Source: Lysobacter firmicutimachus
Lineage (GTDB): Bacteria; Pseudomonadota; Gammaproteobacteria; Xanthomonadales; Xanthomonadaceae
DNA length: 64,000 bases
NCBI RefSeq assembly: GCF_037027445.1
Contig: NZ_JBANDL010000002.1
Location: forward strand, 558,001-622,000
Reading direction: 5' to 3'
Under the pieces are notes generated by a model. It searched no databases, was not told the DNA's origin, and worked only from the letters and a program-made list of their open reading frames with translations. Made by a program: the position numbers and the translations under genes. Shown here piece after piece: positions 17,108 through 26,662 of this stretch. The stretch's first letter is position 1; each line of letters starts with the position of its first letter.

Positions 17108-17259
17108 TCTCATCGCCCGCGCTTGCCGACAATGGCCGCCTCCGCTGCAGCGGGACCGCCGTCCGATCCGCTTCTTCCGTCCGCCCGCCGCGGCCTCGCG
17201 CGCGGGCGCGAGCGGCCGCGCCGGCGCGAACCCCGTTCCCGTTGCCCGGAGTTACTGCC

Positions 17260-18786
17260 ATGTCGCTGTCCACCGCCGCGCCCGCGTCGCGGCCGAGTTC
17301 CCGCAATACCGTGGCGCTGGCTGCGGTCTGCCTGTCGTCGTTGATGTTCGGCCTGGAGATTTCCAGCGTACCGGTGATCCTGCCGGCGCTGGAGCGGCAG
17401 TTGCACGCCGGTTTCGGCCCACTGCAGTGGATCATGAACGCCTATACCCTGGCCTGCACCACGGTGCTGATGGCCGCGGGCACCTTCGGCGATCGCTACG
17501 GCCGCAAGCGCGTGTTCGTGCTCGGCCTGTTGGCGTTCGCCGCCACCTCGCTGGCCTGCGGCCTGGCGACCGACGCCCGGACGCTGATCGTCGCGCGCTT
17601 CTTGCAGGGCGGCAGCGGCGGAGTGATGTTGATCTGCGGCACCGCCGTGCTGGCGCATCAGTTCCGCGCCGGGCGCGAACGCGCACGCGCCTTCGCCGCC
17701 TGGGGCGTGGTGTTCGGCATCGGCCTGGGCTTCGGCCCGATCGTCGGCGGCGGCATCCTCGCCCTGGCCGATTGGCGCTGGGTGTTCCTGGTCCACGTCG
17801 GCCTGGCTGCGATCACCCTGGTGCCGCTGTGGCGTGGCGTGGAGGAATCGCGCGATCCGCACGCGGGCCGGCTCGATGCGGCCGGCATCGCGACCTTGTC
17901 GGCGGGCGTGTTCGGCCTGACCTGGTGCCTGATCCAGGGGCCGGCGGCCGGCTTCGCCAGCGCCACGGTGCTGGCGGTCGCGGCGGCGGCGCTGGTGGCC
18001 TTGATCGCCTTCGTGCGCATCGAGACCGCGCATGCGCATCCGATGTTCGATTTCCGCGTGTTCCGGCTGCGCGATTTTTCCGGAGCGATGGTCGGCGCGG
18101 TGGCGATGAACATCAGCTTCTGGCCGTTCATCGTCTACCTGCCGATCTATTTCCACGGCGTGCTCGGTTACGACGCGGTCGCCGCCGGCGCGCTGTTGCT
18201 GGCCTACACCTTGCCGACCCTGGTCATGCCGCCGCTGGCCGAACGGCTGAGCCTGCGTTTTCATCCCGGTTGGACGGTCAGCGCGGGGCTGTTCGCGATC
18301 GGCGCCGGGTTCCTGGCGATGCGCTACGGCGGCCGCACCGCCGACCCGGGCTGGGCGCAGTTGCTGCCGGGCCTGTTGTTGGCCGGCACCGGCCTGGGCA
18401 TGACCAACACGCCGGTGACCAACACCACCACCGCCGCGGTGCCGAGCGAGCGCGCCGGCATGGCCACCGGCATGGACATGAGCGCACGCTTCATCAGCCT
18501 GACGGTCAACATCGCGGCGATGGGGCTGATTCTGCTCGCCGGCATCGGCACGCACCTGCGCGAGCGCTACGGCGCGGTCGTCCCCGCGGCCGCCGAGCGC
18601 ATCGCGGCCGGCGATCTGAACGCGCTCGGCGCCGACGCTGCCGCGCGGCAGGCGGCGCGCGCGGCGCTCGCGCACGGTTTCGACCTGGTCATGCTGTACG
18701 GCGGCATCGGCGTTTGGCTGTTGGCCGCATTAGGCCTGGCGATTTTCAGTCCGCGCCGGATCGCGGTGCGGCTGGCCGATTCGTGA
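17260..18786 (+). CDS. MFS drug exporter, DHA2-like family
   Basis: This 508-residue inner-membrane antiporter has about 14 hydrophobic segments. It shows the MFS motif A between helices 2 and 3 (GTFGDRYGRKRVF) and the motif C region in helix 5 (GIGLGFGPIVGG). It is therefore likely to export drugs or dyes using the proton gradient. The ATG at 17260 follows a CCGGAG site. It is divergent from the LysR gene and probably controlled by it. A hairpin downstream at 18825 ends the transcript. Confidence 0.88.
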   Translation: MSLSTAAPASRPSSRNTVALAAVCLSSLMFGLEISSVPVILPALERQLHAGFGPLQWIMNAYTLACTTVLMAAGTFGDRYGRKRVFVLGLLAFAATSLACGLATDARTLIVARFLQGGSGGVMLICGTAVLAHQFRAGRERARAFAAWGVVFGIGLGFGPIVGGGILALADWRWVFLVHVGLAAITLVPLWRGVEESRDPHAGRLDAAGIATLSAGVFGLTWCLIQGPAAGFASATVLAVAAAALVALIAFVRIETAHAHPMFDFRVFRLRDFSGAMVGAVAMNISFWPFIVYLPIYFHGVLGYDAVAAGALLLAYTLPTLVMPPLAERLSLRFHPGWTVSAGLFAIGAGFLAMRYGGRTADPGWAQLLPGLLLAGTGLGMTNTPVTNTTTAAVPSERAGMATGMDMSARFISLTVNIAAMGLILLAGIGTHLRERYGAVVPAAAERIAAGDLNALGADAAARQAARAALAHGFDLVMLYGGIGVWLLAALGLAIFSPRRIAVRLADS

Positions 18787-18824
18787 GCGGTTCCCGCCGA
18801 GCGCGCGGCGCCCGCAGTCGCGTG

Positions 18825-18852
18825 TGTTGCAGGCCGGTTACGGCCTGCAACA
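18825..18852. terminator. bidirectional hairpin terminator
   Basis: A perfect 12-base stem (TGTTGCAGGCCG with CGGCCTGCAACA) around GTTA lies between the convergent ends of the MFS gene (18786) and the small secreted protein gene (18869). There is no T-run, but the position between converging genes supports transcription termination from both sides. Confidence 0.65.
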
Positions 18853-18868
18853 TCGCCGCGGCGGCGGC

Positions 18869-19147
18869 TCAGGAGTACTGGCAGTTGATCGAGACGTTGA
18901 CGAACCAGTTCGGATGGATGAAACGCATGCTGTGGACCTGATAGCCGAACAGCACCGTGCCGCCGTTGGTCTGACAGATCGAGATCGCCTGGTTGACCGC
19001 GATCACCGTGGCAGTGGTGCTGTCGGCCCAGAAGCCGCTGCCGTACACCTGTTCGATGCGCGCCGCCGAAGCGGACGAGCTGTAGGCCGTGCCGATGGCC
19101 AGCACCAGCATCGCGCTGCGCGACATCTTCTTGATTGCCGATTGCAT
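18869..19147 (-). CDS. small secreted hypothetical protein
   Basis: This 92-residue protein begins with an exporting signal peptide (MQSAIKKMSRSAMLVLA to about SASA). The downstream ATG at 19147 is chosen because GGAG lies seven bases before it. The mature part is about 65 residues and has two Cys that could pair, one in the middle (SICQTNGG) and one near the end (INCQYS). It has aromatic residues around FIHPNWF. No family was recognised. Confidence 0.6.
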   Translation of the reverse strand: MQSAIKKMSRSAMLVLAIGTAYSSSASAARIEQVYGSGFWADSTTATVIAVNQAISICQTNGGTVLFGYQVHSMRFIHPNWFVNVSINCQYS

Positions 19148-19321
19148 TGCCGACTCCATTCGTAAGGCCGCCGGATCGGCGGCCGCTCACCTTGGCCGGC
19201 GCAGCGTCGCGTGCGCAAGCGAAAACGTCGGCGATGCGCGGAACTGGGATGCGCCGCGCCGGCGCAGCCGATGCGGTGTCGCAACTCGAAACCGAGACTT
19301 CGCGCAGGGCCTGAGATCGGA

Positions 19322-19666
19322 TCAGCCCGACCGCGGATCGAACGCCTCCTCGCGCGCTCGACGGCTGGCGCGCTGCCAGGCCGCCAGGACGATGGCGTAG
19401 GCTTCGTCCCACGGCACCGGGCTGGCGCCGGCGAGGCGGCGATAGCGCGCATGCAGTTCGTCGTGCAGCTCGGCGGGAGCGCGGCCGCCGCTGCGCAGGC
19501 AGGCGTCGAGGCCGAGCTTGACCGCCGCTTCGACATCCTCGAACGCGCGCGCCTCGCGCAGCGGCAGTAGGTCGCAATGCCGGCGCCAATGCCCCAGTTC
19601 GGCGTCCAGATCGATCGATTCGATCGGCCCGATCGCAATCTGCGGCGGAAGGTACGGCATGGTCAT
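19322..19666 (-). CDS. hypothetical protein
   Basis: This 114-residue soluble protein starts at the ATG after GGGGAAG. It is mostly helical by composition, with LGHWRRHCDLLPLREAR in the N-terminal half and PWDEAYAIVLAAWQRASR near the C-terminus. No motif that assigns a function was seen. It is on the same strand as the small secreted protein gene but 174 bases upstream of it, so probably a separate unit. Confidence 0.6.
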   Translation of the reverse strand: MTMPYLPPQIAIGPIESIDLDAELGHWRRHCDLLPLREARAFEDVEAAVKLGLDACLRSGGRAPAELHDELHARYRRLAGASPVPWDEAYAIVLAAWQRASRRAREEAFDPRSG

Positions 19667-19843
19667 GAAACTTCCCCGATGGACGTGGCAGGGTAACGGC
19701 GACGCGTGCGGATGCGCCGGCCCTGCATGAAGCCGCTGAACCTAGAGGCGCCCGAGTCGCTCCGACGTGAAGACCGCGCGGCCGGCCGATGGCGCACCGG
19801 GCCGCCGTATCCTCACCGCGTGCGCCCACTCCGCGAGGCCGCC

Positions 19844-20233
19844 ATGCAGATTCCGACGCCGATGACCTTCTCCCGTTCCTGGCCGCCGCTGACCGCGATC
19901 TGGGCCGGCGCGCCGTGGGTGATCGGCATGCGCCTGTGGGCCATGTCGATGGCGGACTGTCCGCCGTCGCCGCGCGACCGGCGCGAATGGCAGCGCATGC
20001 TGGACGAGAAATGGGCGGCGTTCGGCCTGGCGTGGTGGGCGATGTCGACCCAGTGGTGGCGGATGCAACTGGATGCGTGGTCGACGCCGCCCGCGGCGGC
20101 GGCTTGGCACGATCCGGCGCGGGCCTGGACCGGCGCCTGGCGCGAAGGCGACCGCTGGATCGCGGCCGGGCTACGCCCGGTGGCGCGCGCGGTGACGCAG
20201 AACCGGCGTCGATTGGCGCGCCGGTCGCCCTGA
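19844..20233 (+). CDS. tryptophan-rich hypothetical protein
   Basis: This 129-residue protein starts at the ATG at 19844 after CCGCGAGGC. The sequence is strikingly rich in Trp (for example FGLAWWAMSTQWWRMQLDAW). Its amphipathic helical layout recalls phasin-like granule-surface proteins. The basic end (QNRRRLARRSP) is also notable. It lies just upstream of the dehalogenase gene on the same strand but with a 90-base gap. Phasin-like is only a suggestion. Confidence 0.5.
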   Translation: MQIPTPMTFSRSWPPLTAIWAGAPWVIGMRLWAMSMADCPPSPRDRREWQRMLDEKWAAFGLAWWAMSTQWWRMQLDAWSTPPAAAAWHDPARAWTGAWREGDRWIAAGLRPVARAVTQNRRRLARRSP

Positions 20234-20323
20234 GCTGGCTCCCCGCAATTACGACCGGCTGGCTCCCCGGCGCGAACCCGGCGCCGGGCACACTGCGCTT
20301 CCCTTTCCTGCGCCGAGACCGCC

Positions 20324-21241
20324 ATGCCTTCGCCCGCCGCCGCGCTGCCGCCGACCGACCTGCCGCGCGAAATTTCGCCACGGGATGCGCTGCCGCGCCG
20401 TCGCGTGCGCGTGCTCGACAGCGAAATCAGCTATGTCGACGTCGGCGAAGGTGCGCCGGTCGTGCTGCTGCACGGCAATCCGACCTCGTCCTATCTGTGG
20501 CGCAACGTCATTCCGCATTTGAGCGGGCTCGGCCGTTGCCTGGCACCGGACCTGGTCGGCATGGGCGCATCGGCGCCGATGCCGGGCGGCGGCTATCGCT
20601 TCTTCGACCACGTACGCTATCTCGACGCCTGGTTCGAGGCCCTGGACCTGCGCACCGACGTGGTCCTGGTGCTGCACGACTGGGGCTCGGCGCTGGGCTT
20701 CCATTACGCCCGCCGCCATCCCGAGCGGATCGCCGCGATCGCCTACATGGAAGCGCTGGTGCAGCCGCGCCTGTGGAGCGACTTCGCTCACGGTCGCGAT
20801 GCGCTGTTCCGCGCCATGCGTTCGGAGCAGGGCGAGCGCATGGTGCTGGACGAGAACTTCTTCATCGAGACCGTGCTGCCCAAGAGCATCCTGCGCACGC
20901 TTGATCCGGCGGAGATGCAGGCCTACCGGGCGCCGTTCGCAAGCCGCCAGTCGCGCGCGCCGACCCTGGCGTTCCCGCGCGAGCTGCCGATCGAGGGCGA
21001 GCCGGCCGATGTCGCCGCTGCGGTCGAGGCCTATGGGCAGTGGCTGGCGCACAGCGCGTTGCCGAAGCTGTTCGTCAATGTCGAGCCCGGCGCCCTGTTG
21101 ACCGGCCGCGCGCGCGAGTTCTGCCGCGGCTGGCCGAACCAGCGCGAAGTCACGGTCGCCGGCGTGCATTACCCGCAGGAGGATTCGCCGCACCAGATCG
21201 GCCGCGCGCTGCGCGAATTCGTCGCCGGGTTGCGCGACTGA
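20324..21241 (+). CDS. haloalkane dehalogenase
   Basis: This 305-residue alpha/beta hydrolase should split carbon-halogen bonds. Diagnostic residues are visible: nucleophile Asp119 in LHDWG, halide-binding Asn52 in [12 protein letters not shown] and Trp120, catalytic Glu142 in YMEALVQP and His282 in GVHYPQED. That Asp-Glu-His triad with an Asn-Trp halide site is the DhaA/LinB-like subfamily. No signal peptide is seen. It is apparently monocistronic. The natural substrate is not known; many bacterial homologs have no proven halogenated substrate. Confidence 0.88.
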   Translation: MPSPAAALPPTDLPREISPRDALPRRRVRVLDSEISYVDVGEGAPVVLLHGNPTSSYLWRNVIPHLSGLGRCLAPDLVGMGASAPMPGGGYRFFDHVRYLDAWFEALDLRTDVVLVLHDWGSALGFHYARRHPERIAAIAYMEALVQPRLWSDFAHGRDALFRAMRSEQGERMVLDENFFIETVLPKSILRTLDPAEMQAYRAPFASRQSRAPTLAFPRELPIEGEPADVAAAVEAYGQWLAHSALPKLFVNVEPGALLTGRAREFCRGWPNQREVTVAGVHYPQEDSPHQIGRALREFVAGLRD

Positions 21242-21428
21242 GCGCGCTCGGCGAAAGCGGAAGACGAGCGGAAAGCGAACGGCGTTTGCATGTGTGCTGA
21301 AACGCGCACTACATGCGACGAACGGCCGGGCGGCCTCGAATCGGCGGTTGGCACGAATTTTGTGACGGATATCAAGTATCGGTCGCCATCGTGGCGGTCG
21401 GTCTTCCCCCATCCGCCATGAGGTACCC

Positions 21429-21596
21429 GTGAATCTGACTCCGCCGAGCTTCCCGACCTTCTTCCTGTCCCTGCTCGCCGGCGGCGCCGGCATCGCCGCC
21501 AAGCTCGGCTATCTGCCGCTGGCGGGCTTCGCTTTCTGGCTGGTCGCGCTGGGCTTCGTGCTGTTGTTGTTCGGCACGTTGTTCCGCGGTCTGTAA
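21429..21596 (+). CDS. small hydrophobic membrane protein
   Basis: This 55-residue protein begins at a GTG preceded by a GAGG site. Two hydrophobic segments are present: FFLSLLAGGAGIAAKLG (11-27) and FAFWLVALGFVLLLFG (34-49). The two helices with a short loop look like a genuine small membrane protein. Codon usage is GC-rich at third positions, as in real genes here. Function is unknown. Confidence 0.55.
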   Translation: MNLTPPSFPTFFLSLLAGGAGIAAKLGYLPLAGFAFWLVALGFVLLLFGTLFRGL

Positions 21597-21834
21597 ACCG
21601 CGTCCGATGCGCCCGCGGCGCGGCCGGCTCCGGTCGCGCCGCGGGCGGATTTGCGCTGCGTCCGCCGCGCCGGTGCGCGCGGTCGCGCCGGGTATGCGCG
21701 CCCGGTTGCGTTTCCGACCGGTGGTCGGTCCGCCAGTCCGCCGGGCGCGGGAACTAGTCCTTGCGTCACGGAATTGGCCCCTGGCTTCGACCAAAGTGCT
21801 ATTCCCCAAGGCGGATCCCGTCGGAGTAGCACCG

Positions 21835-22182
21835 ATGACCACGATCCCATTCAGGCTGCCGCGCAAGGCGCCTGCCAGCGACCTCGGCTACTGGGCCATC
21901 GCCTATCACACCGCGTCGTTCCATCGCGCCGGAGTGAGTTTCCGCGACTACGGCCCGGCCCTGTATCTGGGCGTCGCCGTCTTCAACGAACATCCCGAAT
22001 ATTGTTTCGACGACCCGCGCCTCAACCTGGAACGGCGTTACCGCGAAGTGCGCGGCAACTCGTGCCTGGACTGGGCGCAGGCCAAGCCGGCCGCGCGCGC
22101 GGCCTGGGAACGCGCCCAGGCGCAAGCGCTGGCGGCGCAGATCGGCCCGGCGGAAAACCTGCGCCTGTGCGCGCACGCCTGA
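21835..22182 (+). CDS. hypothetical protein
   Basis: This 115-residue protein starts at the ATG at 21835 following CGGAG. Features include GYWAIAYHTASFHRAGVSF near the N-terminus and GVAVFNEHPEYCFDDPRLNLERRY in the middle; the end is Ala-rich. No signal peptide or membrane segment is seen and no family was recognised. It probably forms its own transcript. Confidence 0.55.
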   Translation: MTTIPFRLPRKAPASDLGYWAIAYHTASFHRAGVSFRDYGPALYLGVAVFNEHPEYCFDDPRLNLERRYREVRGNSCLDWAQAKPAARAAWERAQAQALAAQIGPAENLRLCAHA

Positions 22183-22953
22183 GCTCCGACCCAAGGTCGT
22201 CGTAGCCGTATAGCGAACCGGCCGGTGCCGGCGGGCACTGCGCGGGGCGCCGTAACACGACATATGGCGCAAGTGTCCGTCGGCCAGGCCTATGCGCCTG
22301 GGCCGACTCCGGCGACGCAATCGAACCATCGTACCGACGCACGACGGAGCCGAACGGTTCCGTCGTTTTTTCTGCGCGCCCGGGATGGCGGGGCGGCGCG
22401 AACCGGAGCGGGGTAAGCCGCGACCGTCCGAAGCGGCGGACGATCACGCGCGCAACCGAAGTTGCGAATCGTCCGATGCCGTCGGAAGCGCGGGCGTCCT
22501 TTCCGGGAGGGGGCGATCGCGCTGGCGAGCCTGGCTTCGGTGGGGCGCCGCTTACCCCGCTCCTGCAAGCGCCGTGCCTTGCGCAAAATCGCCCGTTCGA
22601 GCGCTCCGATGCCGGTGTTGAAGGAAATTTTCAGCAGCGGGCGCGAGAAAAACGGCGTCGAGAACATTGATGTCATCGGCGCTTTCTCACGACCCGTGAG
22701 CGCCGCTCGGGCGGACGCGTTTGCGATGTGCGGCGCAGAACGCAGTGCGTGACATCGTTGTCGCGCGCGATAGTGCGTCGACTGTGCCGACTATCCACCA
22801 TGGCGCGATCGCGCTTATGAAAAAAGGTTCTTTTCTTACCCGTCTCCGCCACGCCTAGGCTCGGCCGCCGCGTGGTCGGTGCTCGAACGAGCGCCCGTCG
22901 CGCAACGCGCGTCCGCATCCGCGGAGGCGTCCCAACCGACGGAGGAGACCGTA
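22183..22953. other. 771-bp intergenic region
   Basis: No open frame here has gene-like codon use or motifs. Just before the next gene there is an AT-rich patch with an A-run and T-rich sequence (near 22817-22838) that may hold its promoter. A partial inverted repeat, GATAGT with ACTATC (22769-22795), is the only symmetry noted. Confidence 0.4.
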
Positions 22954-23712
22954 ATGAAGAATTGGCTGATGGTCGGCGTGTTGGCCCTGGCGGGCTTGTT
23001 GTGCGGCAGCGCGCAGGCGGTGGTGGTGGGCGGCATCGTCAGCACCGACGCGCGCTGGCCCGAAGCGGTGGGCGGTTACGACCGGCTGAGCTTCTACGAT
23101 CAGGTCAATCACGATGGCGGCAGCCGTTCGAACTACTTCTGGGCGAACCAGTTCTGGTTCGTCGGCGGCGACGGCGGCTACATCGGCCTGCAGAATCGCT
23201 CCGGACAGCGCTGGCTCAACTTCTCGATCTGGCTCGCCAGCGGCTGGGACCCGGCCAGCCGCGCCAGCTGCGGCCATTTCAGCCATGAAGGCAGCGGCGT
23301 GCAGTGCCAGATCAAATGGAACTGGAAGACCGGGCACAAGTACCGGCTCGATATCGTGCGCGCCTCGAACCGGGTCAGCGGCGTGGTCACCGACCTGATG
23401 AGCGGCGAGAGCATCACGGTGGCCACGATCCTGATCCCGACCGCATGGAGCGGGCTCAAGAACCGCTCGGTCAGCTTCGTCGAGGAATACAGCCAGGGCA
23501 GCAACCAGCTCGCCTCGTGCAGCGTGATCGGCGCGCAGTCTTCGGTGTTCTACCTGCCGGTGGCCAACGGCCACCTGCCGGCGACATCGCAGACCACGCA
23601 GACTTACGGCAACTGCAACGACCGCAACATCGCCCACGCCGCCTGCGACGCCGGCGGCAAATGCATCAATATCGTCAGCGATCTGGGCGGGTTCGCTTCG
23701 CCGGGCGAATGA
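22954..23712 (+). CDS. secreted DUF3472-like protein
   Basis: This 252-residue protein follows a strong GGAGGAG site. It has a signal peptide (about residues 1-22, ending SAQA). The mature part resembles DUF3472 lectin-like beta-sandwich proteins: YFWANQFWFVGGDGGYIGLQ, FSIWLASGWDP, FSHEGSGVQCQIKWNW. Six or more Cys suggest disulfides outside the cell. It may bind or modify polysaccharide at the surface; this is inference from the fold type. No close functional partners are adjacent. Confidence 0.65.
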   Translation: MKNWLMVGVLALAGLLCGSAQAVVVGGIVSTDARWPEAVGGYDRLSFYDQVNHDGGSRSNYFWANQFWFVGGDGGYIGLQNRSGQRWLNFSIWLASGWDPASRASCGHFSHEGSGVQCQIKWNWKTGHKYRLDIVRASNRVSGVVTDLMSGESITVATILIPTAWSGLKNRSVSFVEEYSQGSNQLASCSVIGAQSSVFYLPVANGHLPATSQTTQTYGNCNDRNIAHAACDAGGKCINIVSDLGGFASPGE

Positions 23713-23738
23713 GGCGTTGCGGCCGCTTTTGCGGTCGC

Positions 23739-23773
23739 GGGAATTTGGGATTTGGGATTCGGGATTCGGGATC
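23739..23773. repeat. GGGATT heptamer repeat cluster
   Basis: About five imperfect 7-base units of the GGGATTC/T type follow the DUF3472-like gene. The same unit occurs at 60677 and 62990. It lies between converging genes and carries no coding potential. Confidence 0.7.
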
Positions 23774-23903
23774 GGCAGGGCGGTCGCCGCTGACCCTTGC
23801 GATGACGGCCGCTGGAGAGGCCGCAGCGGCCGTCGTCGATAGCGTTCGCGGGCACCGATCCGCATCGTCGCAAGCATCCGGCGCAGTGCGCCGGACGTCG
23901 ACC

Positions 23904-24548
23904 TCAGTGCTGCAGGGCGAACTCGATGAAGCCCAGCACTTCGCCGGCGCGCGGCTGCAGGCGGCGCACCTGCAGCGCGCTGGCGGCCAGCGGCAGCGAC
24001 GCGCCCGGAACGAGGCGGTAGCTGGCGATCTTGTCGGCCTCGACCAGGTCGCGCGGATAACGCTTGGGCCAGACTTCCACCGTGGCGCCGTCGCGATCGA
24101 CCTCGACGATGCGAACGGCGTCGTCGCCGACGTCGAGTTCGCCGCCTTCCACCAGGGTCAGGGCGTCGGCCGCGGGCGCGCCGATGCCGGCGGCGGAGAA
24201 TTCGGCCAGCGAGACGTTGGCGCGCGTGCCGTCGCCGCCGACGTCCTGCAGGCGCAGGAAACCGCCGGCGACCGGGAAGATGTCCGAGCGCTTGAGCTTG
24301 AGCTTGCCCAGCCAGCGCTTGTCGGCCGGATTCCAGACGTCCAGTCGCACGTCGTGGCCGTCGAACACGTTGACCAGGCCGAGCTTGGCCTGTTCGTGGG
24401 ACGCGGTGCGGCCCTGGATGATCTGGATACTGTCGCTCATGGAGGCTCCTGCCTGGGCAGCGGTGGGGGGCGCCGGCTCGGCGGCGCAGGACAGCAGGGT
24501 CAGGCTCAGCAACAGGCCCGCGCCGGCTTGCGAGAATCGGCCGTTCAT
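23904..24548 (-). CDS. predicted lipoprotein of unknown function
   Basis: This 214-residue protein has a lipoprotein signal: a hydrophobic stretch then LTLLSC, with Cys near residue 21 as the lipidation site. The mature part is rich in Asp and contains FDGHDVRLDVWNPADKRWLGKLK and VGGDGTRANVSLAEFS. It is probably anchored to a cell-envelope membrane. No enzyme motif is seen. It is on the same strand as the protease gene upstream, 120 bases away. Confidence 0.65.
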   Translation of the reverse strand: MNGRFSQAGAGLLLSLTLLSCAAEPAPPTAAQAGASMSDSIQIIQGRTASHEQAKLGLVNVFDGHDVRLDVWNPADKRWLGKLKLKRSDIFPVAGGFLRLQDVGGDGTRANVSLAEFSAAGIGAPAADALTLVEGGELDVGDDAVRIVEVDRDGATVEVWPKRYPRDLVEADKIASYRLVPGASLPLAASALQVRRLQPRAGEVLGFIEFALQH

Positions 24549-24669
24549 CGCGTCATTCGTCTGCAGTGAGGCCACGAAACAAGGCTTGCGCATGTAAACA
24601 CCCGGACGCCGAACGCGCAAGCCGCAACGGTTGCGGCTTGCGCGGTGTGAACGGCGGTGGCGGACGCGC

Positions 24670-25476
24670 TTATCGGGTCGGCGTGGAGTTCACTTCGTGG
24701 TAGAGCTTCTGATAGTCCGAGTAGGGCATGTCGACGTCGCTGTGGCCCCAGGGATTGTCGAGCTTGATGCGGGTGGTGCCGTCGCCGTCGACGTAGATGT
24801 CCTCGACCCGGTAGGCATGGCCGCCGACCGCGCCGTACTGCTGGGCGAGCTTGTTCTGCTCGTCGCTCCAGTCGCCGGCGGTCCAGGCGACCACGGCCTC
24901 GCCGTTCTCGAGCTTCTCGTTCAGGTCGCCGGCGCTGTACTCCGACGGCGACTCGGTGCTGGAGTCGCGGCCGAGGATGGCTTCCTGGACCTTGGCCGGA
25001 TTTTCGCCGTCGTCGTAGGTCTTGTAGCCGTCGCCGGTGAACTGGCCGTAGGCCTTCTCGATGATCGCCGGCCACACTTCGCCCTGGCCGTCCTTGCCCA
25101 TGTCGCCGATGTCGGCGGCATCGCCGTCGAACGGACCGGACACGGTGACTTCCTTCTTGTCCCAGCCCGAGCCGAAGCCGAGGAAGCCGTTGTCGTATTC
25201 CTTGAAGGTGACGGTGTAGGTGCCGTCGCCGTTGTCGCGGATCATGTTCTTGATCACGTCGGGGTTCTGCGCCGCGATCGACTTGATCGTCGACAGCACT
25301 GCGCAGCTGCCGTAGCCGTCCTGGTTGACGTCGTTGGCGTCGATCGGATTGGCGTCGCCTTCGCCCTGGACGAACGGCGTCTCGGTCTTGTTCGCTTCGG
25401 CCGCCTTTTCGCGGTCGATTTCCGCGGGCAGGTTGATCGGGCGGAAGGCGTACAGGTTGGCGCTGTTCAGTTCCAT
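24670..25476 (-). CDS. calpain-like (family C2) cysteine protease
   Basis: This 268-residue protein carries the calpain triad in order: Cys58 in QDGYGSCAVLSTIKSIA, His220 in VGGHAYRVEDIYVDGDG and Asn241 in LDNPWGH. The NPWG after the catalytic Asn is typical of calpains. It is acidic, with several DGDG-like loops that might bind calcium, and lacks a Sec signal peptide. Bacterial relatives are often secreted effectors or toxins, so delivery by a dedicated system is possible but unproven. A long palindrome lies 70-100 bases upstream of its start. Confidence 0.75.
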   Translation of the reverse strand: MELNSANLYAFRPINLPAEIDREKAAEANKTETPFVQGEGDANPIDANDVNQDGYGSCAVLSTIKSIAAQNPDVIKNMIRDNGDGTYTVTFKEYDNGFLGFGSGWDKKEVTVSGPFDGDAADIGDMGKDGQGEVWPAIIEKAYGQFTGDGYKTYDDGENPAKVQEAILGRDSSTESPSEYSAGDLNEKLENGEAVVAWTAGDWSDEQNKLAQQYGAVGGHAYRVEDIYVDGDGTTRIKLDNPWGHSDVDMPYSDYQKLYHEVNSTPTR

Positions 25477-25545
25477 GGTTCGCTCCGGCGCGGCAATGCG
25501 ATGGGGGATGGCGTGCAGACTAGGCGCCGCGGCGAAGCGACATAA

Positions 25546-25579
25546 CTAGGGCGTGCCCCAGGACTGGGGCACGCCCTAG
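25546..25579. repeat. 15-bp-arm perfect inverted repeat upstream of the protease gene
   Basis: Arms CTAGGGCGTGCCCCA and TGGGGCACGCCCTAG around GGAC. It lies in the 450-bp region between the divergent protease and small-secreted-protein genes, which holds no other gene. It could be an operator or a strong 5' hairpin in the protease mRNA; no T-run follows on either side. Confidence 0.6.
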
Positions 25580-25929
25580 GGGGCGCTGGATCGCGCGTGC
25601 ACGGCGTCGAGCGCCGCCGCAGCGGCGCGTGTCGTTGCCGGATGTTGCCGCGAGCGCGCGCAAGCCGGGATCGGCCTCGGCGGGCGGGCCGGCGCAGCGA
25701 GTCGCGACGCTGTGACCGACTTCGCCGTTCGCGAGCGAGCCTACGACCGGCGCGCCGCGACCGGCGGCGCCCGCGCGCGCGCCGCGGCGTGGGTCCGGGC
25801 CGCGCCGGCATTGCCGCGGGCGGCATTCGTTCCCGGTTTGGCCCGGGAATTCGTTGGACAGTGGGCAGGGGCGAGCCTAGCGTGACCGCGCCCTCGCGTC
25901 CGACCGCGTCCCTCGATAAGGAGAGTCCC

Positions 25930-26370
25930 ATGCGTACCCTGCCGTTGATCGTGTCGTTCGTTCTCGCCGTCGTCGCCGCTTCGGCGCAGGCCCACGACCC
26001 GCGCCCGATCGGCTGGTGCCTGGATCCGGGAACCGCCGAACAGGAGGTCGCCAAGTTCGAACTCAGTCCGGCCTATCTGAAGGCCTACCACCAGCGCCAG
26101 CCGCCCAGCGATCCGGATTCCTGTCCGGCCGGCCGCGGCCAGGTCGGCACCAAGACCTGCGGCATCGTCGACGACCACTGGCACAGCGCGTCCAAAGCCG
26201 CGGCCGAGGAATGCGCGCGCCTGGCGCCGCGTTCGATCGTCGAAGTGACCCGGCCGTGGAGCTACAACGATCTCAGCCATCACCAGTTCTATCGCGTCGA
26301 CGAAGGCCTGTCCGGGCGTTGCCTGCGCTGCGTGCCGGTGCCTGCGCGCACGGCCCGCAGCGGCAAGTGA
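25930..26370 (+). CDS. small secreted cysteine-rich protein
   Basis: This 146-residue protein follows a GGAGAG site and opens with a signal peptide (about 1-21, ending SAQA). The mature part has six Cys at wide spacing (GWC, DSC, TKTC, EECARL, RCLRC) that probably form disulfides, and His residues around DDHWHSASK. No family or catalytic signature was recognised. It appears to be monocistronic. Confidence 0.6.
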   Translation: MRTLPLIVSFVLAVVAASAQAHDPRPIGWCLDPGTAEQEVAKFELSPAYLKAYHQRQPPSDPDSCPAGRGQVGTKTCGIVDDHWHSASKAAAEECARLAPRSIVEVTRPWSYNDLSHHQFYRVDEGLSGRCLRCVPVPARTARSGK

Positions 26371-26584
26371 GCCGTGGCCGGCCGGCGCCGCTGCGCCGTC
26401 CGGGCGGAGCGGGCGCGTAAAGGGTGGCAATTATCGCAACTTGAAAGTGCTGTCTGTCGGTCGGGGCCGTCCGCCGGTAGCGACTGTGCTTCGCCGCGCT
26501 CGAGATCAAGGCCCGGATTCGGCCCGCGGGCGCTGTGCGCGGCGACCGAGGGGCCCTACAAGTGACCGATCTCGGCCAAAAATG

Positions 26585-26599
26585 TGACGTAAGTCGTCA
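26585..26599. promoter_or_regulatory. inverted repeat upstream of the sigma-54-type promoter
   Basis: TGACG and CGTCA flank TAAGT in a locally AT-rich stretch, with further TGACA-like sequence beside it. It is about 65 bases upstream of the -24 element of the promoter at 26663, a normal location for an enhancer-binding protein. Confidence 0.45.
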
Positions 26600-26662
26600 T
26601 TTAGTGACATTTAGATTGATGTATGAGTAATTTTTAGTCAGTCCCAGCAAAACTCTCGTTCT

